Source: Aplectana chamaeleonis
Taxonomy: Eukaryota; Nematoda; Chromadorea; Rhabditida; Cosmocercidae
NCBI GenBank assembly: GCA_029168955.1
Contig: JAPDOI010001366.1
Location: 1 to 64,000, forward strand
Direction of reading: 5' to 3'
DNA: 64,000 bases
Under the pieces are notes generated by a model. That model was not told the origin of the DNA. It did no database searches and worked only from the letters and a program-made list of their open reading frames with translations. A program made the translations under genes and the position numbers. Below are positions 52,054 through 63,850 of this stretch, one piece after another (the first letter of the stretch is position 1; every line of letters begins with the position of its first letter).

Positions 52054-54833
52054 CAGGGCTGTGCGTTATAACGTTAACGTGTTAACGCATTAACGGGTTA
52101 ACGCGGTTTTTTCTCGAAAACTAACGATTAATGCTTAACGAAAAAGTCTTGAAATCACGTTAATCTATAGTTCGTTAATTGTTGTAGAATTATGGCACCA
52201 GGGTACTGCACGAGGTGCGGATCGTCCAGTTCTGCTCAGACCCCCACTCCAATGCCAATTTTGCTCAGGACCCCCCCCGGAGCGTGAATAGGTCAAGTTT
52301 TGACCGTGTTCTACCCACTCCCCACCCACCTAGAGCTGATGTGTTCAAACAGTGTTTCTCTACCAGGTTTACATCTAATGTTTGATCGCAGTAAAATGAC
52401 TTCTGTCGTATTGAAATGGTGAAGCCAAAGCTATGCGAAAAAATGCGGATGTTCACGAGCACGAGAGCACTGAACAGCGCCAATCGCATTTATAGCCTAG
52501 GCCGCTCATTTTGAGCCGGTCGAAGTAAGGCTTATCGCGCTTATAATGACAAAATCTCCTTATCACTGCTATATTTTGCCATCACCTACCGCTCCGCTGC
52601 TTACTCCGCCCGGACTCATCCTAGCAGCCTAAGCTATATGTAGAGAGGGGCTGAAAGTGCAAAAGTGTATGGATAGTGCAATCCAGCTAGTTTTGTACAT
52701 CTGCTTATCAATGTGAAGCGGTCGGCAGAAGATCAATATGCATGTATTTCTATGCAAAACGCATGCCAACGGTTGAGCGAGAGCGGCTGCGCTACCATGA
52801 GTTTGTGCCATGAGCACATCGATCTTCGACCAACCGCTTCTCATTGGCAATTAGATGTGCAACTTTTGGTGGACTACGCTATAACTGATTACAACCAGTG
52901 CGGTGTAATAAAATGCGGATGTTTGAGGGGGAGGGGGGGGGGGTTGATTCAGCATGAAGCTAATAATTATGCAAAGTAAAGATCACGAGAGAAGGATATT
53001 TGAGCCAATCGGGTCCGATTTACCCTTTGTATACACTTTCACCCTCTAGTATGGAGGTTGAACACTGCTACAGTATGAGGGCTCACACTTTCTTAGGTTC
53101 TAAGGTATGGTCTGCCGGAAGTCGACAATTTTGAAAATTCGAGTCACGAGAGTAGGATATTTGAGTCAAGCAAGGATGATTTACGCTACATACGAAATTT
53201 CACAGTCTGAGATAGACTCTGAAGGGAGCTACACTGTGCTCGTCAACGAAGAAAAAAAACGTGCAAGTCTTCGAAAAAATAAGGTTTTTAAAAGAGTATA
53301 AGTGAAGAAGTAAACAAGTTATCTGGAATTGTCCGGGCCTTAGGAAGCTGAACTCTTTACTCTACCGTTTGCAACCTTCCGCAAACCTGAAGGGTGACTT
53401 TGAAGAACATTAAGCTATTGTGGGTTCTTCTCTAAAATGGACTGTGGGTCCACATCTAACAAAGTACTGAGAAAACGCGAATATGGACGCAGAACCCACA
53501 CCAGGAAAAATGTCGCGAAGGACACACTCCAGAGGTGCCGTAGGCTTCAAACCTGAAGTTTCTGCAGTTTGAAAACCCTAGTTTAGATTCTTGAACTGGG
53601 TGTTTTTGTCATCTTCCTCTGTCAGTGTAGCGGTATTCGACGTTCATTTGAGGCGCTGAAACTCAAAATAGAGTAAATCGACCACGCTGGACTCAAATGC
53701 ACAAATCCCGTGACTCCTAGTTTTCAAAATTTCCGACTTCCGGCAGGACCACACCTGAGAGAGGTGTTAGCCCTCAAATTGTAGCGGTGCTCGGCCTCAA
53801 TCCTAAGCGAAGAAAGTTTTTTCTACAGGGTAAACCGACGACGCTCAACTCAAATATCAACTCTACTGACTCATACAAATCTTTCGCAGAAAGCGTCTCT
53901 AGACACTTCACATTGAGGATTCATATGTCTTGTCTATCATTTTGGGAACACCTTCACTACGACTTCACCCTAAACTTCCTAATTGAACACCGTCACTCGC
54001 AATTCAGTTCAAATAGCATTTCAGTCGAATCGCAGTGCATAGTTGAATTCCATGTGAAAAACTGCTCCGGGAGGTTTTCTCTCACATACACATTTCTCCA
54101 ATGGGTCTTCCTCCGTTAGGTCAGAAATCTCCGAAGCCCTTCATCTCCTCTGGAGCTCAGACCCCTTGTGGGGCCCTATCCTGTGTCGAACCGTGTATGG
54201 CACTGATTGATATGGGAGATCTGATAATGTATTGATTTTTGACGTGGTAATGTTCTTCTTTTTAATGGTTTAACGAAATGCAAAATCAACGTGTTAACGC
54301 ATTAACGGGTTAAAGGCAGTGTTCACGGTGAATATCGCACTCGAGTTCGATCCAAAAATGGGATTGTTTGGTCGTGAGGTAACCAGTAGTGAAGAAACAG
54401 GGAAGAAAAACGCCCAGAATAAGTCAAAATAACGGTTTCTAAATTCAGGGCGTGGACGAGAATAATGGGCTCTGCTTACTTCGGCAAGCGCGCGCTAATC
54501 GCGAAACCTGCGCGAATCGATAATGCCAACTGCGGCATAGTTGCTTGGCAACTTGCCATCGAAACGTGTGCGGCTCCACAAGCTCGTCCGATTGGGGGCG
54601 GACCGGGATAGGTAGGCGCACCGGGAGAGCTTTCAAAGCCGTTTGTATTTATTTCTGCCCAGTTTTCGTTACTTTCTTCGACTCTATCCTCTACAGCACC
54701 TGCCAACTTAGTGTTTAACACCGAGACCACGAGAACGAGATTTATCGTGAACACTGCCTTTAACGCGGTTTTTTCCGAAAATTAACGAATAACGCTTAAC
54801 GAAAAAAATAGTTTTCATTAACGCACACCCCTG
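52054..54833. mobile_element. hAT-like element (2780 bp) with 8-bp target duplication and GTTAACG subterminal repeats
   Basis: Starts CAGGGCTGTGCG and ends CGCACACCCCTG. Flanks GTATCCAC (52046-52053) and GTACCCAC (54834-54841) are an 8-bp duplication with one mismatch. Inside both ends lie runs of GTTAACGNNTTAACG words; the right run is interrupted by a TTAA element. An internal inverted repeat spans about 53000-53810 (CTGCCGGAAGTCG/CGACTTCCGGCAG). A frame at 53787-54119 matches nothing I know; no transposase found. Confidence 0.75.
54314..54759. mobile_element. TTAA-flanked MITE (446 bp), GGCAGTGTTCACG family, nested in the hAT-like element
   Basis: TTAA at 54310-54313 and 54760-54763. Ends AGGCAGTGTTCACGGTGA and TCGTGAACACTGCCT are inverted. 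It splits the motif GGGTTAACGCGG, which is intact in the left end of the same hAT element near 52100. Confidence 0.85.
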
Positions 54834-54841
54834 GTACCCAC

Positions 54842-56271
54842 CCATCAGGCATTTTTCTTAGAGTTTCAAAAAATTTTCTCGGATTTAGCTCGAAAGTTGT
54901 ATATAGGGGTAATCTAGGGTGGTGAACACGAATCTGGAGTCCATTTGTCGGAATTTCGAGGTGTACTGTAGGTTACGGTAGGTAACATGTCATTTAGAGG
55001 TCAAAACCCACCAGTGTTTTGAAAATCGACAAACGGACGTTGAATTCGTATTCTCCACCCCGAATAACCCCCGTATACAAATTTTGAGTAAATTCTGAGA
55101 TTTTGACCTAACTACCGTATACCCACCGTAATCTACCGTAATCTGCAAAAAATCGATAAACGGACTCCAGATTCGTGCTTAAAACTCCACATTACTTTCA
55201 GAGAATGATTTTGAGACCTACATACCTATCGTCGAAATCCGGAAATCTCGAGAGCGGCGTTTTTCCCTCGAAATTTTTCCCCGGTTGGGAAGCTTCGAAC
55301 GAAATTAGCCGAAAACTTCGGAAAATCGACTAATGAACCACAGATTGGTGATCAGCGCCCCAAAAAACTCCCCTGGGAGAATTTTAAGTCAAATCTGTAA
55401 CATTGTTCTAAAACTCTTCCAGAGCCTTCTTATCGGTATAAATAAACGCCGAACCGAAAATTCGTACAGGTTCAGAACTCAGTCTGGGCAATGTATGGAA
55501 AATTCGCCTTCACCCAAATTTCACTCAGGGGGTGTAGTTTTGGGCACTGAACACATTTATGAGGTCCGTTTCCGGATTTTCGAAAGATTAGTGTTTTTTG
55601 GGTACAAAAAGCACAAAAAACGAACTTTTTAACTTGTAACTTCTTGGAACCTGCTGCTCGGGACGGGATACTGCGCAGTTTTCCTATTAAGGCACAAGAG
55701 ATAGGTACTGACGATACTAGTCGTTTTGGCAGATCGGACTTACGCTTTGTATTTTTCCTTTGCGAATAAATTCCGCGCCAAATTCGTTTTCAAGGTTTTC
55801 CTGCATGTGGTGTTTGTAGCATAAATGTTTTTCATGTTGTTTGACGATCGCAACAACATTCAATGAAAAAGTGCTCGATGATCGACCCCACAGCAGTTTT
55901 CAGTTGGCCATAACTTTTGAGGTGGGAATTTCCTGAGCCTCAATTTTCGTGGGAGATGTAATCTAGCCCGAATGGCTTGACTGTAAGCAAAAAAATTGAA
56001 ATTGATTCCCAGCGCGCACGATTCCTTTAGACCGTTTTTCTACGGGATTTGAGGGTTCCATGATGACTTTTCCCTGTTAAACTCTTTTTCGTGGACTTAC
56101 CTACCCAAAACATTGAAAACTAGAATACTGTTTTTCATCGTGAGCCCTTCCTTCAATAATTTTCAGTTCAATATTCGAAGGATATGAAGGCGGATAAGAT
56201 TTACCCCCTTGGTTTTATGAGATAGGATGCTAAAATGAGCACCACTTTTTGGCGGTTGCACCCGTTCGTGC
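54842..56271. repeat. Dispersed motif block (GAATCTGGAGTCCATTTGTC and ACGGTAGRTTACGGT), no gene
   Basis: Repeated, often inverted words such as CACGAATCTGGAGTCC, CAGATTCGTG and ACCGTAATCTACCGTAATC occur here and at 40811-41100, 44650-44900 and 59390-59530. No protein-like frame. The region 55660-55760 is inverted relative to about 51890-52000. Confidence 0.5.
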
Positions 56272-56752
56272 TACAATACCGCTCGTAGGATTTGGTCAGA
56301 AAGCGAGCGAGGTCCAGTTTTCGCGTCTTTTTCGTCTTTTTTGTATAACTCGCTTCAAAGTCAACTTTGAGCGAAACTAGGGAGATATTCGTGATCCTCG
56401 CGTTGAGGGCTACCCAATGGTTTAGCCTTTGTGGTGATTACTTTGAGATCTACAGAAGTTTCGTAATCACCCAGCTTGTGATTACGGTACCGTGATGGAT
56501 GGTGCGATACCTTTTCCGCCTGCGTTTCCCTGTGTAGAGAGATTGTATATAGAGAGCTGGTTGATTGCGAAATTTCCATGGTTCTCAGCGAGATCCTCAC
56601 AATAGCTACACCATTGAATAGCCCTCCACGCCTGGATTATGAAGATCTCCCTAGTTTCGCTCAAATTGGACTTTGAAGCGAGTTATACAAAAAAAGACGC
56701 AAAAACCCGGCCTCGCTCGATTTCTGACCAAATCCTATGAGCGGTATTGTAA
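56272..56752. mobile_element. Inverted-repeat element (481 bp) with arms of about 130 bp
   Basis: TACAATACCGCTCGTAGGAT and CTCGCTTCAAAGTC at the left are mirrored by ATCCTATGAGCGGTATTGTA and GACTTTGAAGCGAG at the right. No frame. The following 56753-57241 shows nothing I can name. Confidence 0.75.
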
Positions 56753-57241
56753 TAATTTTTTATGAATCGTCAAAAGGGTAAAACCCTGCGGCTCAAAACT
56801 ATTTTTCCACGCAATACATATTGCCTGCAACAACCCAGTTCTACGTATTCTTAAGGATAGCCCCAATAAATATTTTCACCACATCGACCTTGCCACTTAT
56901 AGCCAGTGCCCTCCCATCTACTTGAGCAGCGCGCGACAACGACATCCGGAAGCTATAAAACAACTGCCAGCCTTGGCGTATTATCATGGAGCATTCTACC
57001 GTGACAAAACGGCTTTCAGCCCCACTAAACACAACACACAAAGCTGTAGTTGGGTGGTAATCGCCGGTCACATGCCATCACATCCATTACGTTGTGCACA
57101 CGTAAATGCTCGGCTAACCTCAAATTTGGGAGTTTGAGGCGTATTTGTTATTTGTCGGAATACGCATGTATATATAGTACTAGGAAAATACGATGAGTGC
57201 GGCTAAGGATAGAAATATTGGCTCTGTAACTTCAAGCAATA

Positions 57242-57532
57242 TACTGTGCTTCTCTGGGTCAAATTCCGGTCCACGATTGCGTCTCGACTCGCTCTGCGGC
57301 CGCACGCGCTCGAGTCGGTCGAGTTTCCAGCGGAAAAGCCGACCCGAAGTGGCTCTTTCAAATAGTTTTCTCCAATTTTTTTGTTTCCAGTTCCCAAAAC
57401 CCACCCAGAGTCAACAGATCGGCGACTGCGGTGCTGGAAACAATTCCAACTCGGGAGCGTGCGGCCGCAAAGCGTGTCGAGCCGCAATTGCGGACCGGAA
57501 TTAGGCCCAGAGAAGCACAGTACAGTGTTGTT
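57242..57532. mobile_element. TACTGTGCTTCTC-family MITE (291 bp)
   Basis: Ends TACTGTGCTTCTCTGGGTCA and GGCCCAGAGAAGCACAGTA are inverted, with GCGGCCGCACGC/GTGCGGCCGCAAAGCG inside. Close relative of 30551-30831. Confidence 0.8.
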
Positions 57533-57577
57533 TCTAGCCTGAACTTGGTTAACAATGAGAAGGAAAATGTCTTTTAA

Positions 57578-58038
57578 AGGCAACACACACGCTCAAAAAT
57601 GATATCAATTTTATGAAATGGATCGAAAGTTCGAAGCTGCTAATATTGAGAAATGACGAAAAAGAAACAAAAAAAATCGAATAAGATGGAAGTAGCTCTT
57701 CCTGTATCGGTCCGGAAGTGGACGAGTTACACCGCATTCGCTGAAATAGCGAAGCTTGCAACAAACAAAACGTTGGGATAACGACGCTAATACACTAGTA
57801 CCGCTTTAACTAGAACACTTACGCCCTCAGAAGCGTAAAAGGTGAAAAATACCTCAGTCGGGCATTGAATACTGGTATTATGGGGCGGAGAAAGGATGAT
57901 TTGTTGCCTTAGTGCGGCTCAAATCCGGTTATTTTAACTCATTTTGGACGCTTCCAACTTCGTGACTGTTCTACTAGTGTCCGTATGAATCATCTAGCGT
58001 AGCTATCTCAACTATTTTTGCGTGCGTGTATGCTGCCT
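57578..58038. mobile_element. TTAA-type MITE (461 bp), GGCAGCATACACGC family
   Basis: Left end AGGCAACACACACGCTC after TTAA (57574-57577); right end TGCGTGTATGCTGCCT before a decayed TTGA. Confidence 0.7.
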
Positions 58039-58504
58039 TTGAGAAACAACAAAAAAACAAGTTCATGACATGGCTGTTTGGACACGCGCTCTCTTATAGT
58101 TATGCGTAAATGAATGCTGTTATGGTTGCTAAACACAAAGCTGGAGTCTGCTATCCAAAGTTCTGTATGTAGCTCTAGGTTCACCGTAGTAGGTCAACCC
58201 CTCAAGTGATGATTCCTGCCAAATCTCATAAGGGGTTGGGAGAGGTAAAGCTCATTTCCAGAAAGTACGCCGGGTGGAGCCACGCGGGCGGCCTTGTTGC
58301 GCGCTTCAATCAGATCACAAGTGAGTTTTCCTGGTCCCGCCTTCTACTTCTTCCTTATTGTTTGGAAGTATTTAGTAGTATTCGGTGCAATAGACTGTAA
58401 AACTTGAAAAAAAAGAACTAAAAAGTGGCCTGCGAGACTAGGAAAACTCACTCGTGATCCGCCTCAAGCGCGCTGCGCGTCCGCCCACGTCGCTACACAA
58501 GGCT

Positions 58505-58703
58505 TACTGTCGTTCTCTGGGCCAAATTCTGGTCCGCGTTTGCGGACTACGACTATTGCATCATGCGACGCGTGATAATCGTGCTGAGACCACTTGATCC
58601 CGGCATGATTCACCTTTCTGCCAGCACGATTATCACGTGTCGCGTGATGCAATACCCGTAGTCCGAACTCGCGGACCGGAATTCGGCTCGGAGAACGATA
58701 GTA
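58505..58703. mobile_element. TACTGTGCTTCTC-family MITE (199 bp) with long hairpin
   Basis: Ends TACTGTCGTTCTCTGGGCCA and CGGCTCGGAGAACGATAGTA are inverted; inside, TGCATCATGCGACGCGTGAT pairs with ATCACGTGTCGCGTGATGCA. Confidence 0.8.
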
Positions 58704-60056
58704 CTTTTTGGAAAATAGGCTCTATGTATTTCGGAGACCTACCATGGAGAAGCCAAGTATTCTTGAGCAGCGGCAAGATTGCACTCACCCTTCCAAGTTT
58801 AGGCAAAATCCGCGGCGATGACAGGGCTACCCTATACCTACAATAATCCTTTAGAAATCGCAAAACAGATTAGGCCTACACTAAATTTTCAGGTAGCGAG
58901 AAATCTACTCTAAAAGTTAAAGATTGAGTGGCTAGTGTCGGACTCGTTGTCATCGTCACAAGTTCATGAACACCCTAACCAGACTGTTTCACCAGCGTTT
59001 CAATGGGAGGCCATGTTTTCGTTGTTGCTTTAGTCGGTGTGTAATACTACGTGTTCAGAGTCTCCTTGTACAATTTAGTCTAATTAGTGAATGTGGTCGC
59101 GCAGGTAGATCGTCGTGCGCGATTGAAACCTCGCTGGCTGGCGATGTCACGTTCGTCGCACGCCAATCCGCAGTGCTCGCACCCCGCCGATTTTCCAGAC
59201 TAAACTTGACAAGGAGATCATACAGTAATCATTCGTGTTCGAACATTCCCAAATGCCTCGGAAATTCGAATAGGCGTTTTTCATTGCTACGCGAAAAGGT
59301 AAGGGAAAATTTTCAGTGAAGGAACGTTAAGGGTTAAGATTTTTCCCGGATTCGGCTCACATCTTCCTGCTCTTGGGCGATTAACACAAATCTGGGATTT
59401 GTTCGTCGCTATTCTGAGAGTTACTGAAGGTGCCTTACGGTAGGCGCAATGCCTTTGATGGGCGTAACCTAACTTACTAATTTGAAAAACTACAAATAGA
59501 CCTCAAATTCGTGTACGGCGTCTCAAATAAGTGCAGTGGAGAAATTTCGAGCCGTATCTGAAACTCCGACCGAGCCGTGTCGCGTCGCACTGCGATCGTA
59601 GTCTGAGAGAGGCCTAGCACACTAAAGATACCATGACTTCTAGTAAACACCCCATAATTAACTGATTTATCTGCAGATGTAACAGAATAAATTTTGATTT
59701 CACTGTAACACTAATATTAACTGTAACCCTCCTATAACATCAAATATAAAGACTTTGAGAATAGCAACAAGTATACCGAAGTACAATTAGGCAAGAATAC
59801 TGTAGCAGGTAGACCGCCTTTGCTAGATTTGTCCTAGCGAATGGACAAAACGCAATTATTGCGGTGGGTCTTGTGGGGTTCGCGGCACCACTGGTTAGCG
59901 GGTTCGACCGCGCGAGACGATCTACCACCGCAGATTTGTCCATCATGAACAAATCGGAATCATCCGAAAAAAGAGGGCAGTAGAACCCGAATCTGTCGGA
60001 AAAGAGCCCATTTTTGACGGGTTTTGATTTATCTCAAGCGAATACATAGCATATCT
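58704..60056. other. Gene-free stretch
   Basis: Frames at 58966-59319 (plus) and 59740-59952 (minus) resemble no family I know and have no splice context. Dispersed-motif fragments appear at 59390-59530. No RNA gene seen. Confidence 0.4.
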
Positions 60057-60195
60057 CGCTCATTTTGAGCCGGTCGAAGTAGGGCTTATCGGGTTTATCA
60101 TGTCAAAATCTCCTTATAATTGTTGTATTTTGCCATTATCGACCGCTCCGCTGCTTGCTTCGCCCGAACTCACCTTAGCAAGCTTGGCTTTAGTT
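60057..60195 (+). repeat. Dispersed repeat, GCTCATTTTGAGCCGG family
   Basis: Direct match to 52498-52640 and inverse match to 31735-31872, with CTCATTTTGAGCCGGTCGAA and ATTTTGCCAT then GACCGCTCCGCTGCTTGCT. The stretch 60196-61633 after it holds diverged repeats and no recognisable gene. Confidence 0.7.
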
Positions 60196-61633
60196 CCTGT
60201 CGATGAGTGGCTCAACCCCCTAATTTTTAGGAAAGTGAAAACAGACCTCAGATTCAGGTTCAGCAACCTGAGAAACCTCCTGAAGGTTTGGCAGGTAACA
60301 CTGATTAACCTAAAATTGTAAAGCTGGAATTATTTCCGAATTTTTCAGCATTTTCGGGACATTTTTCGCAAACCGGAAGACCAAAAACCATCGTAAATCA
60401 GAAATTTGTGAATCGTAGGTCGGAATCCCGCTCATCCCTGGTCGGGATCGTGGTGAGCAGTCTAGATCACCTAAAACTATAAAGTTTCAGCATACCTAAT
60501 CTGTTTTTCCTGAAGGCGTATTCCGGAAAGCTATCACAGCCTCTTTCTGATTGGGAAGCAGGTGTCGAAGTCGTATTCGGCAGCCCAATTAACTTCTATG
60601 GAATATAGATTTAAGCCGAACCCGAGACTTGCCGTTATAGCGCAGACCATCGCAGGCCACTGACAACCCAAGAAATAGCGTTTAAGTTTCCATCAGCCAT
60701 CCAATAACCTGTTTTGAGTGAATGTTCCACCCGAATCTGTGGCTTCGACACAGCTACCGTATGACTACCGTAACTGTTCAAAGGAGTTAGGCGCACCATT
60801 TACTTCCGAAAACTGCACTACCGATGCAAGATTCGCTATATTCGCTCCAAGTCATCTTGTGCGTTAGCCATATTCAATTTCGAGATATACGAAAACGGTA
60901 CATATATGTACTGTACCGCGCGCCAGCGAAAACGGGCACCAGATTCGTCACATTTATCCCCATTCCCAAAATCTTGGGAAAAAACGACCATATTGCACCC
61001 AGGTTGACGTCGGTGGGAGTCCGTAGTAAGCAGTCTAAATCACCAAAAATGATGGAGTATAAACACTAAAAACTACCTTTTCTTCACACCTTTCAACACA
61101 TCGCAAAGCGTATGTAACAGAAGTGGCGGTGGACCAAAGGGTGGTATGGGGATTCGCCGTTTTCGTTTTTTTCTAACCTATCGGCAACTTTCGCCAATAA
61201 GTCAGCATAAAATGTTAGAAAAAACCACATTCGCCGGCGCTAGCGCCCCAAGTGATCCTCCATATGAAGTGTGAAGACAGAAAATTTGAACCTCTGATCT
61301 CAAAGACATGCTTCAAGATGAAGTGTAAGCTATACTTTCGATGAAATTTCTTCGCATTTATCCACTGAATTATGGACCTACGAACGAGGCGTGCGAAGGC
61401 ATAAAATATCGCATTGTGTAATTTAGAACGACAACGTCTGAATTCCTGCCCCCATGACAACGATTAACCTTATGGCCACATGATTTCTTCCCGTTCCCGG
61501 AAAACTATTATTATTCGAGACCTTCCAATGTGGAGGAAAGAGAGGATGACCAGCAGGTGGAGGTAAGCGGAAATAACCGGGCAGTAAGGTTTTGGGTCAA
61601 CTAACACTGAGGGACTAAAGTGTGTCTGAATGA

Positions 61634-61846
61634 GACTGTCCGCCCACGCGGTCCACGAGCGTGTTGATTAACCGTTGCGAAGGCGCTCTCCGGACCTGCA
61701 AATCGATTAGCAGGAAAAATACACGATTCGTGAACATTATACCAGTCGGCCGTTTTCAGCCGTGAAAAGGCTCGTCCGTATTATGCTTTCACGACGTTCA
61801 CTCGACACGCGCGCCGACCGCGTGGGCGGACGGTCTGGTTCGGACA
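61634..61846. mobile_element. Inverted-repeat element, GACTGTCCGCCC family
   Basis: GAGACTGTCCGCCCACGCGG at the left is the inverse of CCGCGTGGGCGGACGGTC at the right. Second copy of the element in PSMD10 intron 7. Confidence 0.7.
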
Positions 61847-62260
61847 GATTTCACTTGAAGAATGCTTATTCTATTGGGCAGTACAAATAATCAGAAAAAA
61901 AAACTGTTCATTTCGAGAACTTACACCACTCAGAAATTATTCGTTTTGCGATTAATGCACCAAGATATTACAACACTCGATCACAAAAAAAACTTTTTTT
62001 CGGAAAAAGTTTGGAAACTCTACGAAGATCTGAATAAATTGAAAAGTATGCAACTCTTAGTGTTCTCCACTCTACCCAAACATTCATTTAAATCGGATAG
62101 GGAACCGCTTTTTATGTATTAGTTCTTCCGAAAAGAAAAGTTTAGGAGGGATAATTCTTATAAGAAAAACCTCATTAATTCGGAAACTTCGAAGGGATCG
62201 CACCTAAGAAATTGATTTTTTGCGTGTTCGAAAAACAATGGATTCTAAAAATGCCTTTAA

Positions 62261-62775
62261 AGCCGTGTTCACTACTAAAAAGTTGTCAGTTTTTTTTTAC
62301 AAAAACTTAAGCTTTGAGTCCGTCTTAGAAAAGTAAGCAAGAATCTCGCGGCTCTGCCGAACCATTGGGTTACCCTCCCACGTCATATACCAGTTGTCCT
62401 GCATTCGTTTCACCGAAGGAGCTTTTGCCGAATTTTGAATATTTGTTATCGCGTAAGATTCTAGCATACAGGCATGTGCCTTTAACCCATCTAATTTTTG
62501 AAGAGCTTTAGATGCACGGAGCCGAAAACAAAATTACTTACCTGAGGATTTGGAAGCCCAAATCCATTTTCGACGTCAGGTATGACGCTTTGTCCGCAGT
62601 CCGCCGAAACACACCAAACAGGCGTAAATTACTACTCCAGAAGTTTGTTTAAACACTTTGTTCTCCGACATTTGAGAGTTTTGTGGGGACTTTCCCCCAT
62701 TATCGTTTACTTCGTGAAACTGCCTACTCAGAAACATGGAAAACTAGACGACGGTTTTTCTCGCGAACACTACCT
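62261..62775. mobile_element. Decayed TTAA-type MITE, GGCAGTGTTCACG family
   Basis: Left end AAAGCCGTGTTCACTAC after TTAA (62257-62260); right end GCGAACACTACCTT. Low similarity elsewhere. From 62776 to 63659 nothing is recognised. Confidence 0.5.
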
Positions 62776-63659
62776 TCAGATAGGCAAGTCCACGGATTAG
62801 AGGATAGGAAAAGAAAACTCCGACAAAACTCTAAAATATCGGAAAAAGCTGTTAAAACAACCTCTAAAATATTTAAATACGCCTGTTTGGTGTCTTTGGC
62901 GCACTTCAGACTTTGAACAATCCAGGCCCCGGAAGCGGTTTTGCGCTTTAAAATTTTTTGGTAAGTGACTTTGTCTTCTGTTTTTTTAATCATATTCAAA
63001 AATAAGATGGTTCATTGCACAAGCTTGAATGCTGAATTTTTTTTGGAGCAAAGGGTATTCAAAATTCGGCAGCTGTTCCTTCGGGTAAACGAACGGTGGA
63101 CAACTGTTATATGTGTGATTGGTCCACGAAATTTTCACCTTCTTTCGGACCGTTTTTCATCCTACTCCCATCCTTACTTTTCCTAGAGGGACACAAAGGT
63201 TTTTTGTTTCCGCGAAAAAAAAAACTTGCAACTTTTTTTGTCCTGAACACTAACTTCATGTAGTTCCAAAAATGTATCTCAATCAATTTTCAGAACAGAC
63301 AACTGTCAATTTTCCCATCTGTTAAAATAATTACAATTGGAAAGTCCCCCGTTACGCTTCAGAAGCGAATTCGTCCTAGCAGCTATCCCACCGATGTTTG
63401 CACAGACCTGTTTCGAGGTCGGGTGTCAGCAATACCTGATATCCTATTGTCTCAGGTGTAATGAACTACGATAAACGATATGTCGACAAACATTGCTCGA
63501 TAATGATACTCCGAGCCAAGGACAACTCAGTCCGAGCAATCACCATATTGTCCACTGCATTCACCACCCCTCACATTTGACATTGGAAATTTTCACTCTA
63601 GGGGGCATCGATTAGGCGGAAAAAATTGTAGCATATATCATACGTGGGTAAATTGCAAT

Positions 63660-63850
63660 TTTGGTAGAATAATCGACTCTATCAATAACTTCTCGACTTC
63701 TCGGCTTATCCGAAAATCGCACTTTTTGAATGATAGACTTTCTGAATGAGTCGAAATTCACGTTTTTCGAATAAGTCGGAAAGCACAATTCTCGAATAAT
63801 CGACTCTCCGAACAAAGTTGGACATTTTCGACATTAAAATTCTCGACTCA
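63660..63850. repeat. Diverged short tandem-like repeat of CGAATAAGTCGA words
   Basis: AATCGACTCT, ACTTCTCGGCTTATC, AATGAGTCGAAAT, CGAATAAGTCGGAAAG and CGAATAATCGACTC follow each other at roughly 20-30-bp spacing, a degenerate local repeat or remnant of an element with SGACTYATTCGA-like units. Confidence 0.45.

Noticed and set aside
53787..54119. 110-residue plus-strand frame inside the second hAT-like element as a transposase
   Set aside because: No hAT dimerisation or RNase H-like motif, no flanking frame, and the region overlaps an internal inverted repeat.
58966..59319. 117-residue plus-strand frame as a gene
   Set aside because: No family resemblance, no splice or polyA context, composition like the surrounding non-coding DNA.
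59860..59950. Possible tRNA at GGTTAGCGGGTTCGACC
   Set aside because: A lone B-box-like word; no A box at a proper distance and no acceptor-stem pairing.
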